Source: JBLZUR01 sp048565625 (GTDB taxonomy: Bacteria > Pseudomonadota > Alphaproteobacteria > Sphingomonadales > Sphingomonadaceae). Taken from it: DNA of 64,000 bases. A program made the position numbers and the translations under genes. The stretch lies in assembly GCF_048565625.1 (NCBI RefSeq), contig NZ_JBLZUR010000002.1, positions 1,240,001-1,304,000 of the forward strand. The letters are read 5' to 3'. The notes under the pieces were generated by a model. It was not told the origin of the DNA. It saw only the letters and a program-made list of their open reading frames with translations, and did not search any database. Positions 24,698 through 33,358 of this stretch are shown piece by piece (position 1 is the first letter of the stretch; each line of letters starts with the position of its first letter).

Positions 24698-25948
24698 ATG
24701 ATCGCGCTCCTCGCCGCCCTCCTTCAGGCCGCCGCACCGGCCCCGCCCGCCGGCCCGGTGATCACCGTCACAGCCCAGCCGCAGCCGCCCGCGCCGCCGC
24801 GTCCGCGTGCGCGGGAGATCGGCATTCCGTTCGAGGGAACGCCGGGGCTGAACAACGCGATCACCGACGTGGGCGGGGTTGAGGTGGGGCAGGTCACGCT
24901 CGTGTCCGGAGAGGGGCCGCTGGTGGTGGGGCAGGGGCCGATCCGCACTGGCGTCACTGTCGTTTTTCCGCGTGGCAAGGTGAACCAGCAGCCGGTCTAT
25001 GGCGGGCAATTCGACCTGAACGGCAATGGCGAGATGACCGGATCGGCCTATCTTGCCGACTTCGGGATCATCTCCGGACCGATCGGTATCACCAACACCA
25101 ATGCGGTGGGGCAGGTCTATGCCGGCATCCAGGAATGGACCCAGCTGCAGACCGGGACCGCCGCCTGGCCGGTGGTGGCCGAGACCTGGGACGGCGATCT
25201 GAACGACATGGCCGGCTTCCACGTCAACTCCGACACCGCGATGGTCGCCATCGACCTCGCCAAGGGCGGGCCGGTCGAAGAGGGCAATGTCGGCGGCGGC
25301 ACCGGCATGCAGTGCTTCGGCTTCAAGGGCGGGATCGGCACCTCCTCCCGCCGGGTCACGGTGGACGGAAGGAGCTACACCGTCGGCGTGCTCGTGCAGT
25401 GCAATACCGGCGACCGCGACGTTCTGCGCATCGCCGGCGTGCCGGTGGGTCGCGCGCTGGGGCAGCGTTGGCTGCCGTGCTACGACCTGAAGCTGTCGCC
25501 GCCCGACAAGATGCCGAAATGCGAGGCGGACGGCAGTGCCGGTACCAAGCCGCGCGATTCGGGATCGATCATCATCGTCGTCGCGACCGACGCGCCGCTG
25601 ATGCCGGTGCAGTTGGATCGCGTGGCGAAGCGGGCGGCGATGGGGCTGGCGCGGCTCGGCTCCTATGCGGGTAGCGGTTCGGGCGACCTGATCGTCGCCT
25701 TCACCACCACGCCGGCCAAGGTGAACCACCCGGAAGCGCGGACACCCGATCCCGTCGCGTCGCTGGCGAACTTCACGATCGACCCGCTGTTCCAAGGCAC
25801 GGTCGAGGCGACCGAAGAGGCGGTGGTGAATGCGCTGATCGCCGCGCAGACCATGACGGGCGCGAACGGATACACGGTATACGGCCTGCCCCAGGATCCG
25901 CTCCGCACCATCCTCAAGCGGTACAATCGGCTGGAGGGGCGGCGGTGA
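24698..25948 (+). CDS. P1 family (DmpA/BapA-like) beta-aminopeptidase, secreted
   Basis: 416 residues with a short signal-like N-terminus (about 1-14) and a Pro-rich linker to residue 38. GIPFEGTPGLNNAITDVGGVEVG starts the P1/S58 fold. The self-processing site is Gly289-Ser290 in RDSGSIIIVV, where DmpA-type precursors cleave themselves so that Ser becomes the N-terminal nucleophile. NTNAVG near 133-138 completes the substrate-pocket signature. Family members hydrolyse N-terminal D- or beta-amino acids from peptides. It would act in the periplasm. Confidence 0.92.
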   Translation: MIALLAALLQAAAPAPPAGPVITVTAQPQPPAPPRPRAREIGIPFEGTPGLNNAITDVGGVEVGQVTLVSGEGPLVVGQGPIRTGVTVVFPRGKVNQQPVYGGQFDLNGNGEMTGSAYLADFGIISGPIGITNTNAVGQVYAGIQEWTQLQTGTAAWPVVAETWDGDLNDMAGFHVNSDTAMVAIDLAKGGPVEEGNVGGGTGMQCFGFKGGIGTSSRRVTVDGRSYTVGVLVQCNTGDRDVLRIAGVPVGRALGQRWLPCYDLKLSPPDKMPKCEADGSAGTKPRDSGSIIIVVATDAPLMPVQLDRVAKRAAMGLARLGSYAGSGSGDLIVAFTTTPAKVNHPEARTPDPVASLANFTIDPLFQGTVEATEEAVVNALIAAQTMTGANGYTVYGLPQDPLRTILKRYNRLEGRR

Positions 25949-25960
25949 TTCACCCGCATT

Positions 25961-26024
25961 CGTCACCCCAGCGAAGGCTGGGGTCGCTCAGGAGATGGCG
26001 ATGCCAGCCTGCGCTGGCATGACG
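25961..26024. repeat. Palindromic extragenic repeat, family B
   Basis: CGTCACCCCAGCG at the left end is mirrored by CGCTGGCATGACG at the right end, with an internal CCCCAGC/GCTGGGG hairpin. It lies between the P1 peptidase stop and the convergent small gene. Confidence 0.85.
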
Positions 26025-26034
26025 GAAGCAGGAT

Positions 26035-26256
26035 TTAGATCGCCGAGGGGTAGCTGGAGCCCGTGCGCGTGCGGCTCGCCAAAGCGACGATCGTGAAGAG
26101 GATCAGCGCCAGCACCGGGGTTGCGGGAAGCATCTGGTCGCCGATACCGGCCGCCGCAGCCTGAAGCAAGCTCTTGGAAACAGAGGAATCGATCGCAGAC
26201 GCGGGCGCGGCAAACGCAAGTGCGGATGTTGCAGCGCCTAGGAGAATACCCTTCAT
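26035..26256 (-). CDS. Small secreted/anchored protein of unknown function
   Basis: 73 residues from ATG 26256 (GTG 26265 is an alternative), with GGGAG about eight bases upstream. A signal peptide (about 1-20, ending ASA) is followed by a short helical stretch and a C-terminal hydrophobic segment TPVLALILFTIVALASRTR. Hydrophobic helix plus arginines close to the end resembles a sorting tail, but no PEP motif is present. No family was recognised. It is divergent from moaB. Confidence 0.6.
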   Translation of the reverse strand: MKGILLGAATSALAFAAPASAIDSSVSKSLLQAAAAGIGDQMLPATPVLALILFTIVALASRTRTGSSYPSAI

Positions 26257-26415
26257 AACGCTCACTCCCTCGAACCAATCGCGGAAAACCGTCCTGTTTC
26301 GTTAACGACTCATATACCATAGCTTATGCTGCATTGCAAAACGGTGAAACCTTCGGAAACAAGTCGTGCGTTCTGCGGCACTTGCGCGGATCGCGGCAGG
26401 GTGTGAGGTGGTCGG

Positions 26416-26934
26416 ATGGATGAAGTGGCAGCAGTCCCGTTGCATATCGCGATACTGACCGTTTCGGACACGCGCGACGCGGCTACCGATACCTCGGGCG
26501 CGCTGCTGGCCGATCGGATCGAGGCGGCCGGTCATGTCCTCGTCGACCGCGCGATCGTGCCGGATGACGTCGACATGATCCGCGTGGCCGTGGGGCCGTG
26601 GATCGACGATCCGGCGGTCGACATCATCCTGACAACGGGGGGGACAGGGTTCAGCGACCGCGATGTCACGCCCGAGGCGATTCGCCCGCTGTTTCGGCGC
26701 GAGATGGACGGGTTTTCCGTCGTCTTCCATCAGGCGAGCCTCGGCACCGTCGGTGTCGCCACCCTCCAGTCGCGCGCTTTCGCCGGGCAGACGGAGAACG
26801 GCACCTTCATCTTCTGCCTGCCCGGATCGACAGGCGCCTGCCGCGACGCCTGGGACCTGGTGCTGGGGAAGGAGTTCGACAGCCGGACCAAGCCGTGTTC
26901 GATCGTCATCCACATACCGAGGCTGAGGAAGTGA
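26416..26934 (+). CDS. moaB: Molybdenum cofactor biosynthesis protein MoaB/MogA family
   Basis: 172 residues. LHIAILTVSDTRD, the nucleotide-handling TGGTGFSDRDVTPEAI and CLPGSTGACRDAWD are characteristic of MoaB/Mog. The family adenylates molybdopterin before metal insertion. First gene of the compact moaB-moaC-moeA-moaA operon; its TGA overlaps the GTG start of moaC. Confidence 0.95.
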   Translation: MDEVAAVPLHIAILTVSDTRDAATDTSGALLADRIEAAGHVLVDRAIVPDDVDMIRVAVGPWIDDPAVDIILTTGGTGFSDRDVTPEAIRPLFRREMDGFSVVFHQASLGTVGVATLQSRAFAGQTENGTFIFCLPGSTGACRDAWDLVLGKEFDSRTKPCSIVIHIPRLRK

Positions 26935-27404
26935 GCGGCCCGACCCATATCGACGCCGAAGGCCGCGCCCGCATGGTGGACGTGACCGAGAAGGCGGTGA
27001 CGGCGCGGCGTGCGGCGGCGGCCGGCTTCGTTACCTGCAAGACCGAAACGCTGGCGATGGTGCGCGATGGGACGACGCCGAAGGGAGCGGTGATCGCCAC
27101 CGCCGAGCTGGCCGGGGTGATGGGGGCGAAGCGGACGGCGGACCTGATCCCGCTCTGCCACCCCCTGCCGCTCACCAAGGCGGTGGTGACGATCATGGCG
27201 GATGAGGCGATGCCCGGTTTTGCGGTCACGGCGGAGGTGCGGACCAACGGGGTGACCGGTGTGGAGATGGAGGCGCTAACCGCCGTGTCGGTCGCCTGCC
27301 TGACGCTGTTCGACATGCTGAAGGCGGTCGATCGGTCGATGGTGATCGGCGGCGTCACCGTCACCGCCAAGGAGGGCGGAAAGTCGGGCAGCTGGCGAGC
27401 GTGA
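26931..27404 (+). CDS. moaC: Cyclic pyranopterin monophosphate synthase
   Basis: 157 residues starting at GTG 26931, overlapping the moaB stop (GTGA). ARMVDVTEKAVTARRA, LIPLCHPLPLTKA and NGVTGVEMEALTAVSVA are the conserved blocks, and the catalytic Lys is in KAVDRSM. MoaC converts the MoaA product 3',8-cyclo-GTP to cyclic pyranopterin monophosphate. Its stop overlaps the moeA start in the same way. Confidence 0.96.
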   Translation: MSGPTHIDAEGRARMVDVTEKAVTARRAAAAGFVTCKTETLAMVRDGTTPKGAVIATAELAGVMGAKRTADLIPLCHPLPLTKAVVTIMADEAMPGFAVTAEVRTNGVTGVEMEALTAVSVACLTLFDMLKAVDRSMVIGGVTVTAKEGGKSGSWRA

Positions 27405-28576
27405 TTTCCTTTGACGAGGCGTTCGACCGGGCTGTCGCGCTGGCGGAGCCGCTGGGTGCGGAGCGGATCGCGATCGGGGCTGCGCGCGGGCGCGTGCTGG
27501 CCGAGCCGGTGGTGGCGGCGATCGACAGCCCGCGCGCCGACGTTTCGATGATGGACGGCTATGCGGTTCGCGATGGCGAGACCGGGCCGTGGCAGGTGAT
27601 CGGCGCGAGCTATCCGGGTGTGCCGTTCACCGGATCGGTGAAGGCCGGTCAGGCGGTGCGCATCTTCACCGGCGCGATGGTGCCGTCGGGTGCCGGGCGC
27701 GTGCTGGTACAGGAGATCGTCGCGTGCGACGGGGAACGGGCGGCGCTTTCCGATGTGTTCGGGACGAACTCGTGGATCAGGCAGAGGGCCTCTGATTTCG
27801 GATCAGGGACGGAGATGCTGGGGCCGGGGACCGTCCTTGACGCGGGCGCGCTGATCTTGGCCGCCGGGTGCGATGCCGGGGAAGTGATCGTGCACCGCCG
27901 GCCGCGCGTTCGGATCGTGACCACGGGTGACGAACTGACCGCGCCGGGTCAGGCAGCGGCGAACAACACGATGATTCCCGAGAGCGTCTCCATCGGCATT
28001 GCTGCCCTCTCTGATGCTTGGGGAGCCGTGGTCCAAGGCGCGGCGCGGATCGGCGACGAACTCGCGGCGATCGCTGCGGCAGCGGGCGAGGCGCTGGAGA
28101 CGGCGGATGTGCTGGTGATGACCGGGGGAGCTTCGGTCGGCGAGAAGGATTTCGCCAAGGCGGCTGTGGTCGAGCACGAGCTCGAACTTGCCTTTAGCGG
28201 CGTGGCGATGCGGCCGGGCAAGCCGGTCTGGGCGGGACGCACCAAGGGGCGGGTGGTGATCGGCCTCCCCGGCAATCCCGGCTCCGCACTCGTGACGGCG
28301 CGGCTGTTGCTCGTGCCGATGCTGCTCCGACTGGGCGGCAGGCAGGCGGAAGATGCGGCGCAATGGGAGCAGGCGACGCTCGATGGCGCGCTGCCCCCCT
28401 GCGACACGCGTGAGACGTTCGCGCGCGGGCGGCTGGATCGCGGGCGTGTGCGGCCGGTGGCCAATCAGGATTCAGGCGCACAGGCGGCGCTGGCGCTCAG
28501 CAATGCGGTGATCCGGCAAAGGCCGGGAACGCCGGCACTGTCCGAGGGCGCACGTGTGGAGGTGTTGCGCTTCTAA
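27401..28576 (+). CDS. moeA: Molybdopterin molybdenumtransferase
   Basis: 391 residues from GTG 27401 (GTGA overlap with moaC). The N-terminal SMMDGYAVR, IFTGAMVPSGA, and the MoaB-like core TTGDEL ... MTGGASVGEKDF and GLPGNPGSA are all present. MoeA inserts molybdate into adenylated molybdopterin. Tight gene coupling indicates coordinated synthesis with MoaB, the adenylating partner. Confidence 0.96.
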   Translation: MISFDEAFDRAVALAEPLGAERIAIGAARGRVLAEPVVAAIDSPRADVSMMDGYAVRDGETGPWQVIGASYPGVPFTGSVKAGQAVRIFTGAMVPSGAGRVLVQEIVACDGERAALSDVFGTNSWIRQRASDFGSGTEMLGPGTVLDAGALILAAGCDAGEVIVHRRPRVRIVTTGDELTAPGQAAANNTMIPESVSIGIAALSDAWGAVVQGAARIGDELAAIAAAAGEALETADVLVMTGGASVGEKDFAKAAVVEHELELAFSGVAMRPGKPVWAGRTKGRVVIGLPGNPGSALVTARLLLVPMLLRLGGRQAEDAAQWEQATLDGALPPCDTRETFARGRLDRGRVRPVANQDSGAQAALALSNAVIRQRPGTPALSEGARVEVLRF

Positions 28577-28619
28577 CCTGCCGATTGCCCTTTCCGGCAG
28601 GCGCATTACTTTCTGGCGG

Positions 28620-29615
28620 ATGACGGCACGCAATCCCCTGATCGACGGCTTCGGCCGCAGGATCGACTATGTGCGCCTGTCGGTCACCGACCGCTGCGAT
28701 CTGCGCTGCCGCTATTGCATGGGCGAGAACATGGTGTTCGCGCCGCGCCGCGCACTGCTGACGATCGATGAGATGCTGGTGCTCGGCCGTGCCCTGGTCG
28801 CACGCGGCGTGCGGAGGATCCGGCTGACCGGGGGGGAGCCGCTGGTCCGGCGCGGTGTCCTCGATCTGGTGCGCGGATTGGACGGGCTGCGCGGCGAAGG
28901 GCTGGAGGAGGTCACTCTCACCACCAACGGCACCCAGCTTGGCGGCATGGCTGAGAGCCTGTTCGCAGGCGGCGTGCGGCGCATCAACGTCAGCCTCGAC
29001 AGCCGCGACCCCGCGCGTTTCGCGGAGATCACGCGGGGCGGGGACCTCGCCAAGGTGCTCGCCGGGATCGAGGCGGCGCGCGAGGCGGGGATGGCGATCA
29101 AGATCAACATGGTGCCGCTGGCGGGCATCAACGACGACGAGATCGCCGACATGCTCGTCTGGTGCGGTGCGGGGGGCATGGACCTCTCGCTGATCGAGGC
29201 GATGCCGCTCGGCGAGATCGAGGATGATCGCTACGCCCGGCACCTGTCGCTCGGCGTGGTCAAGGAAGCGCTTGCCGCGCGTTTCACGCTGATCCCGACG
29301 CTCTACCGGACAGGCGGACCTGCGCGCTACTTCGAGGTGGCGGAGACCGGGCGGCGGCTCGGCTTCATCACCCCGCTGACCGAGAACTTCTGCGCCGGGT
29401 GCAACCGCATCCGCATCGCCGCGACGGGCACCGTCTATGGCTGTTTGGGCCACGACCAAAAGGTCGAGTTGCGCGAGGTGCTGCGGAGCGAAGGCGGGGC
29501 GGGGATCGACGCGGCGCTCGACCGCCTCCTTGCGGGCAAGCCGCTCCGGCACGACTTCGACATCGCGGCAAAGGCACCGGCGGTTGCGCGGCATATGAGT
29601 GTGACCGGGGGGTAG
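28620..29615 (+). CDS. moaA: GTP 3',8-cyclase
   Basis: 331 residues from ATG 28620; the frame is open to 28554 but NPLIDGFGRRIDYVRLSVTDRC is the usual start. The radical-SAM cluster motif CDLRCRYC and the C-terminal second cluster (CAGCNRIR ... GCLG) are intact, and the protein ends in Gly-Gly (SVTGG), which MoaA needs for activity. It makes 3',8-cyclo-H2GTP from GTP, the first step of molybdenum cofactor synthesis. It is 43 bases downstream of moeA. Confidence 0.97.
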   Translation: MTARNPLIDGFGRRIDYVRLSVTDRCDLRCRYCMGENMVFAPRRALLTIDEMLVLGRALVARGVRRIRLTGGEPLVRRGVLDLVRGLDGLRGEGLEEVTLTTNGTQLGGMAESLFAGGVRRINVSLDSRDPARFAEITRGGDLAKVLAGIEAAREAGMAIKINMVPLAGINDDEIADMLVWCGAGGMDLSLIEAMPLGEIEDDRYARHLSLGVVKEALAARFTLIPTLYRTGGPARYFEVAETGRRLGFITPLTENFCAGCNRIRIAATGTVYGCLGHDQKVELREVLRSEGGAGIDAALDRLLAGKPLRHDFDIAAKAPAVARHMSVTGG

Positions 29616-29622
29616 GCGGGCT

Positions 29623-29735
29623 CCTTCGATACGGCACTTCGACTTCGCTCAGTGCCTACTCAGGACGAACGGACCTTTAAGGAAAACCGTTCGTCCTGAG
29701 TAGCCGCTGAGCCTGTCGAAGCGGCGTATCGAAGG
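29623..29735. repeat. Long family A palindrome between convergent genes
   Basis: A 113-base palindrome. CCTTCGATACG at the left edge is mirrored by CGTATCGAAGG at the right; CTACTCAGGACGAACGG mirrors CCGTTCGTCCTGAGTAG around the 14-base centre ACCTTTAAGGAAAA. It is the largest copy of family A in the window and fills the gap between the converging moaA and lpdA stops, where its RNA hairpin could end transcription from both sides. Confidence 0.92.
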
Positions 29736-29743
29736 ATTGGCCG

Positions 29744-31156
29744 TCAGATATGCAGCGGGCGCCCCTCGGACGCGAGGACGCTCTCGTGCATCATCTCGCT
29801 GAGCGTCGGGTGCGGGAAGATGGTGCCGATCAGCTCCGCCTCCGTCGTCTCCAGCTGACGGCCGACGACATAGCCCTGGATCAGCTCGGTCACCTCCGCG
29901 CCGACCATGTGTGCGCCGATCAGCTCGCCGGTCTTCGCGTCGAAGATCGTCTTCACGAACCCTTCCGCCTCGCCAAGCGCGATCGCCTTGCCGTTGCCGA
30001 TGAAGGGGAACTTGCCCACCTTGATCTCGACTCCGGCTTCCTTCGCCTTCTTCTCGGTCAGGCCGACGGATGCGACCTGCGGGCGGGAATAGGTGCAGCC
30101 GGCGATATTGTCGGTGCGGTTCTCGTGCAGATGGCCGTCATATTTGCCGAGCGCGGCGGCGATCGCCTCGGCGGCGATGACACCCTCGTGCATCGCCTTA
30201 TGCGCGAGCCAGGGGCCGGCCACCACGTCACCGATGGCCCAGATGCCCTCGACATTGGTCTTGCCGTAGCTGTCGACCTTGATGTGGTTGCGCTGGTCCT
30301 GCCCGATCTTGAGGGTGTCGAGGCCGATACCCTCGATGTTCGGCACGATGCCGACCGCGACGATGACATGGCTGAAGTCCTCGACGGTCTCCTTGCCGTC
30401 CTTCGCCTTGATCGTTGCCTTGACGCCCGACTTGGACGCATCGATCTTGCTGACGCCGGTGCCGGTCAGGATCTTCATGCCCTGCTTGCCGAACGCCTTG
30501 GTGACGAAGGCGGCGACCTCGTGATCCTCGACCGGCAGCATCTGATCGAGCATCTCGACGATCGTCACTTCCGCACCCATGTCGCTGTAGAAGCTTGCGA
30601 ATTCGCATCCGATCGCGCCGGAGCCGATGACCAGCAGCTTGGTCGGCATCTCCTTCGGCGTCATCGCGTGGCGGTAAGTCCAGATGCGTTCGCCGTCAGC
30701 CTTGGCGAAGGGCAGTTCGCGGGCGCGCGCGCCGGTGGCAAGGATGATGTGCGGGGCCTCCAGTTCGGCGGGCTTATCGCCGGTGACTGTGAGCTTGCCC
30801 TTGGCCGTGAGCTTGCCGACGCCCTCGTAGACGGTGATCTTGTGCTTCTTCATCAAGCCCTTGACGCCGTTGTTCAGCTGGTCGGCGACCCCGCGGCTGC
30901 GCTTCACGACGGCGGCGAGATCGACGCCCGCCTTCTCGACCGTCAGGCCGTAGGACGCAGCGTTGCTCATGTAGTGATAGATCTCGGAGGAGCGGAGCAG
31001 CGCCTTCGTCGGGATGCAGCCCCAGTTGAGGCAGATCCCGCCCAGCCGCTCCCGCTCCACGATCGCGACCTTCAGGCCCAGCTGCGCCGCGCGGATCGCG
31101 CCGACATAGCCGCCGGGGCCGGAGCCGAGGACGATGAGGTCGTAGGTGTCAGCCAT
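29744..31156 (-). CDS. lpdA: Dihydrolipoyl dehydrogenase (E3)
   Basis: 470 residues. FAD motif VLGSGPGGYVG, redox disulfide in GGICLNWGCIPTKALL, NAD motif VIGSGAIGCEFASFY and the C-terminal active-site His in FPHPTLSEMMHE are all present. It reoxidises dihydrolipoamide of the pyruvate and 2-oxoglutarate dehydrogenase complexes with NAD+. It lies downstream of the E2 gene and a thioesterase on the same strand. Confidence 0.97.
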   Translation of the reverse strand: MADTYDLIVLGSGPGGYVGAIRAAQLGLKVAIVERERLGGICLNWGCIPTKALLRSSEIYHYMSNAASYGLTVEKAGVDLAAVVKRSRGVADQLNNGVKGLMKKHKITVYEGVGKLTAKGKLTVTGDKPAELEAPHIILATGARARELPFAKADGERIWTYRHAMTPKEMPTKLLVIGSGAIGCEFASFYSDMGAEVTIVEMLDQMLPVEDHEVAAFVTKAFGKQGMKILTGTGVSKIDASKSGVKATIKAKDGKETVEDFSHVIVAVGIVPNIEGIGLDTLKIGQDQRNHIKVDSYGKTNVEGIWAIGDVVAGPWLAHKAMHEGVIAAEAIAAALGKYDGHLHENRTDNIAGCTYSRPQVASVGLTEKKAKEAGVEIKVGKFPFIGNGKAIALGEAEGFVKTIFDAKTGELIGAHMVGAEVTELIQGYVVGRQLETTEAELIGTIFPHPTLSEMMHESVLASEGRPLHI

Positions 31157-31219
31157 GGGATGCTCCTGCGGGGAGAGGGGTTGCGAGCGCAGCGAGCAAG
31201 CTGGTCAGCACGCCCTCGG

Positions 31220-31319
31220 GATTGGTGAGGATGTCGTTGTTCCAGAAACGGAGGAGGTGCCAGAGCGCGGTTTCGGCGTCGGTCTGGTTGTGGCGGAGAG
31301 ACTTGGCCCGGCTCCGCAT
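31220..31319 (-). pseudogene. DUF559-domain remnant
   Basis: On the minus strand the short stretch MRSRAKSLRHNQTDAETALW matches the start of DUF559 (restriction-endonuclease-like) proteins, which begin with an LRxNQTDAExxLW helix. It breaks off after about 30 residues and runs into sequence upstream of lpdA, so only the 5' fragment survives. Confidence 0.6.
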
Positions 31320-31340
31320 CACCTTCGATACGGGCGGCAA

Positions 31341-31482
31341 GCCCCTCTCCCCTTGTGGGAGAGGGGTTGGGGAGAGGGGTCGCGAGCGATAGCGAGCGTC
31401 TCGCCCCTCTGGCGCTGCCGCCGGCATCGAGCCGACGTCACCGCCATCCCTCTCCCAACCCTCTCCCGCAGGGGAAGAGGGC
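31341..31482. repeat. GC-rich inverted repeats in the 31157-31501 gap, family C
   Basis: The 345-base gap between lpdA and the thioesterase holds the DUF559 remnant and two hairpins: CCCCTCTCC with GGAGAGGGG (31343-31380 region) and CCCTCTCCC with GGGGAAGAGGG (31447-31482). Similar CTCTCCC/GGGAGAGG or CCTCCCCC elements occur at 39261-39392 and 54213-54332. No other gene is seen here. Confidence 0.75.
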
Positions 31483-31501
31483 TTTCGATCCGCTCGCTCC
31501 T

Positions 31502-31897
31502 TCATCCCCCAACTGGCCTCGGTTTGCCCTCGTCGTCGATGGCGACGAACGTAAACGTCGCCGCCGTCACCTTCTGGCTCTCGTGCTGGAAACGCTGGCG
31601 GCGCCAGGCCTCGACAGCGATCTTCATCGAGCTGCGGCCGGTCTGGGCGAGGCGGGCGTAGACCGATACGACGTCACCCACCGCCACGGGCCGCAGGAAG
31701 GTCATGCCGTCCGCCGCGATCGTCACCGCGCGGCCGCCAGAGACCTGCGCCGCCACCGAACCGGCCGCCGAGTCCATCATGCTCATCAGCCAGCCGCCGA
31801 AGATGTCGCCATAAGGATTGGTGTCCGCCGGCATCGCCACCACGCGAATGGCGGGGATGTCGTCCGGCGGAGTCTCGTCGGCCACGCTTTCGCTCAA
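31502..31897 (-). CDS. Acyl-CoA thioesterase (hotdog fold, YciA-like)
   Basis: 131 residues. PADTNPYGDIFGGWLMSMMDSAAG carries the Asn and Asp characteristic of the YciA/BACH catalytic helix region, followed by RPVAVGDVVSVYARL and a VTAATFTFVAID strand. It hydrolyses short- to medium-chain acyl-CoAs. The start codon overlaps the pdhC stop as ATGA, so the two are translationally coupled. Confidence 0.92.
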   Translation of the reverse strand: MSESVADETPPDDIPAIRVVAMPADTNPYGDIFGGWLMSMMDSAAGSVAAQVSGGRAVTIAADGMTFLRPVAVGDVVSVYARLAQTGRSSMKIAVEAWRRQRFQHESQKVTAATFTFVAIDDEGKPRPVGG

Positions 31898-33234
31898 GCA
31901 AGCATCCCCAGCGGGTTCTCCACCAGGCGCTTGAACGCGGCCATGAATGCGGCACCGTCCGCGCCGTCGATGGCGCGATGGTCGAAGCTTCCGGTGGCGG
32001 ACATGATCGTGGCGATGGTCAGCTCATCATTCACGACATAGGGCCGCTTCTCGCCCGCGCCGATCGCCAGGATCATCGCCTGCGGCGGGTTGATGACCGC
32101 GTCGAAATTCTTGATGCCGAACATGCCCATGTTGGAGATGCTGGCGGTGCCGCCCTGATACTCCTCCGGCTTCAGCTTGCCGGCCTTGGCGCGGTCGGCA
32201 AGGTCCTTCATCTCGGTCGAGATCCTCGCCACGCCCTTGTTGTTGGCATCGCGGATGATCGGAGTGATCAGCCCACCCTCGATCGACACCGCGACCGAGA
32301 TGTCGGCGCGGCCGAACTTGAACAAAGTGTCGCCGGCGAACTGCACGTTGCAGGTGGGGACCTCCATCAGGGCGGCGGCCTGCGCCTTGATCAGCAGGTC
32401 GTTGACGGACAGCTTCACGCCGCGTGCTTCGAGCCCCTTGTTCAGCTCGCCCCGCAGCTTGAGCAGCGCGTCGAGACGGATATCGACCGTGAGGTAAATG
32501 TGCGGAACGGTCTGCTTGGATTCCGTCAGGCGGCGCGCGATCGTCTTGCGCATACCGCTGAGCTTGATCGCCTCGGCAGGCACGTCGGCCGTCTCGGGTG
32601 CGAGGCCCGAGGGTGCAGCCGCCTTCTCCGGGGCAGCGGCAGGCGCGGCCTTCGCGGATTCAGGGGACGTCTCGGACTTGGCGGCGGCGGGCTTGGTGGC
32701 GGGCTTCGCGCCGTCCAGGTCAGCCTTGACGATGCGCCCGTTCGGGCCCGATCCGCTGATCCCGGCGAGGTCGATGCCTGACTGTTCGGCAAGGCGGCGC
32801 GCGAGCGGGCTGGCCTTCACGCGATCGTCTGCCGCGGATGCGGGCGCCGGGGCGGGCTTCGCCTCTGCCTTCGCGGCCGGTGCTTCCTGCTTCGAAACCT
32901 CAGACTTCGGCGCTTCGGCCTTCTCTTCCTTCACGTCGGCCTTGGCCTCGGTCTTCTTCGGTTCGGACGAGGCGGCAGCGGACGCGTCCTCGCCCTCTTC
33001 GGCGATGATCGCGATCGGCGCTCCGACCTTCACGCCCTCGGTGCCGGCCGGAACGAGGATCTTGGCGACGACGCCCTCATCGACGGCCTCGAACTCCATC
33101 GTGGCCTTGTCGGTCTCGATCTCGGCCAGGACATCGCCGGACGCAACCGTGTCCCCTTCCTTCACAAGCCATTTGGACAGCGTGCCCTCCTCCATCGTCG
33201 GGGAAAGCGCCGGCATCTTGAGCTCGACGGGCAT
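31894..33234 (-). CDS. pdhC: Pyruvate dehydrogenase complex dihydrolipoamide acetyltransferase (E2)
   Basis: 446 residues from ATG 33234. The N-terminal lipoyl domain has lipoate-accepting Lys43 (EIETDKATMEF). A Glu/Lys/Ala-rich linker leads to the subunit-binding domain (about 150-185, ASPLARRLAEQSGIDL) and then, after another Ala/Pro linker, to the catalytic acetyltransferase domain ending in HRAIDGADGAAF (HxxxDG). It transfers acetyl groups to CoA in the cytoplasmic complex. E1 genes are not in the window; E3 (lpdA) is nearby. Confidence 0.96.
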   Translation of the reverse strand: MPVELKMPALSPTMEEGTLSKWLVKEGDTVASGDVLAEIETDKATMEFEAVDEGVVAKILVPAGTEGVKVGAPIAIIAEEGEDASAAASSEPKKTEAKADVKEEKAEAPKSEVSKQEAPAAKAEAKPAPAPASAADDRVKASPLARRLAEQSGIDLAGISGSGPNGRIVKADLDGAKPATKPAAAKSETSPESAKAAPAAAPEKAAAPSGLAPETADVPAEAIKLSGMRKTIARRLTESKQTVPHIYLTVDIRLDALLKLRGELNKGLEARGVKLSVNDLLIKAQAAALMEVPTCNVQFAGDTLFKFGRADISVAVSIEGGLITPIIRDANNKGVARISTEMKDLADRAKAGKLKPEEYQGGTASISNMGMFGIKNFDAVINPPQAMILAIGAGEKRPYVVNDELTIATIMSATGSFDHRAIDGADGAAFMAAFKRLVENPLGMLA

Positions 33235-33295
33235 CGGGACCTCGTTACTGTTGAGGGCGTCCGTCTCGGACGGAAAGCGCTGTCGGTCAACCCCG

Positions 33296-33319
33296 CGCAC
33301 CCGCTTGCAAGGCGGGTGC
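33296..33319. repeat. Inverted repeat in the pdhC/USP divergent promoter region
   Basis: GCACCCGC (33297-33304) mirrors GCGGGTGC (33312-33319) around TTGCAAG, which is itself nearly symmetric. It lies 40-63 bases from both start codons and could be an operator or a leader hairpin. A smaller CCGTC/GACGG repeat lies at 33260-33272. Confidence 0.5.
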
Positions 33320-33358
33320 GTTCGGATAACGGTCGCCGTCAACAGGAGGGCCTAAAGG

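Noticed and set aside
29750..31228. 492-residue plus-strand frame opposite lpdA
   Set aside because: lpdA is unmistakable; the antisense frame is Asp/Arg/Leu-rich and featureless.
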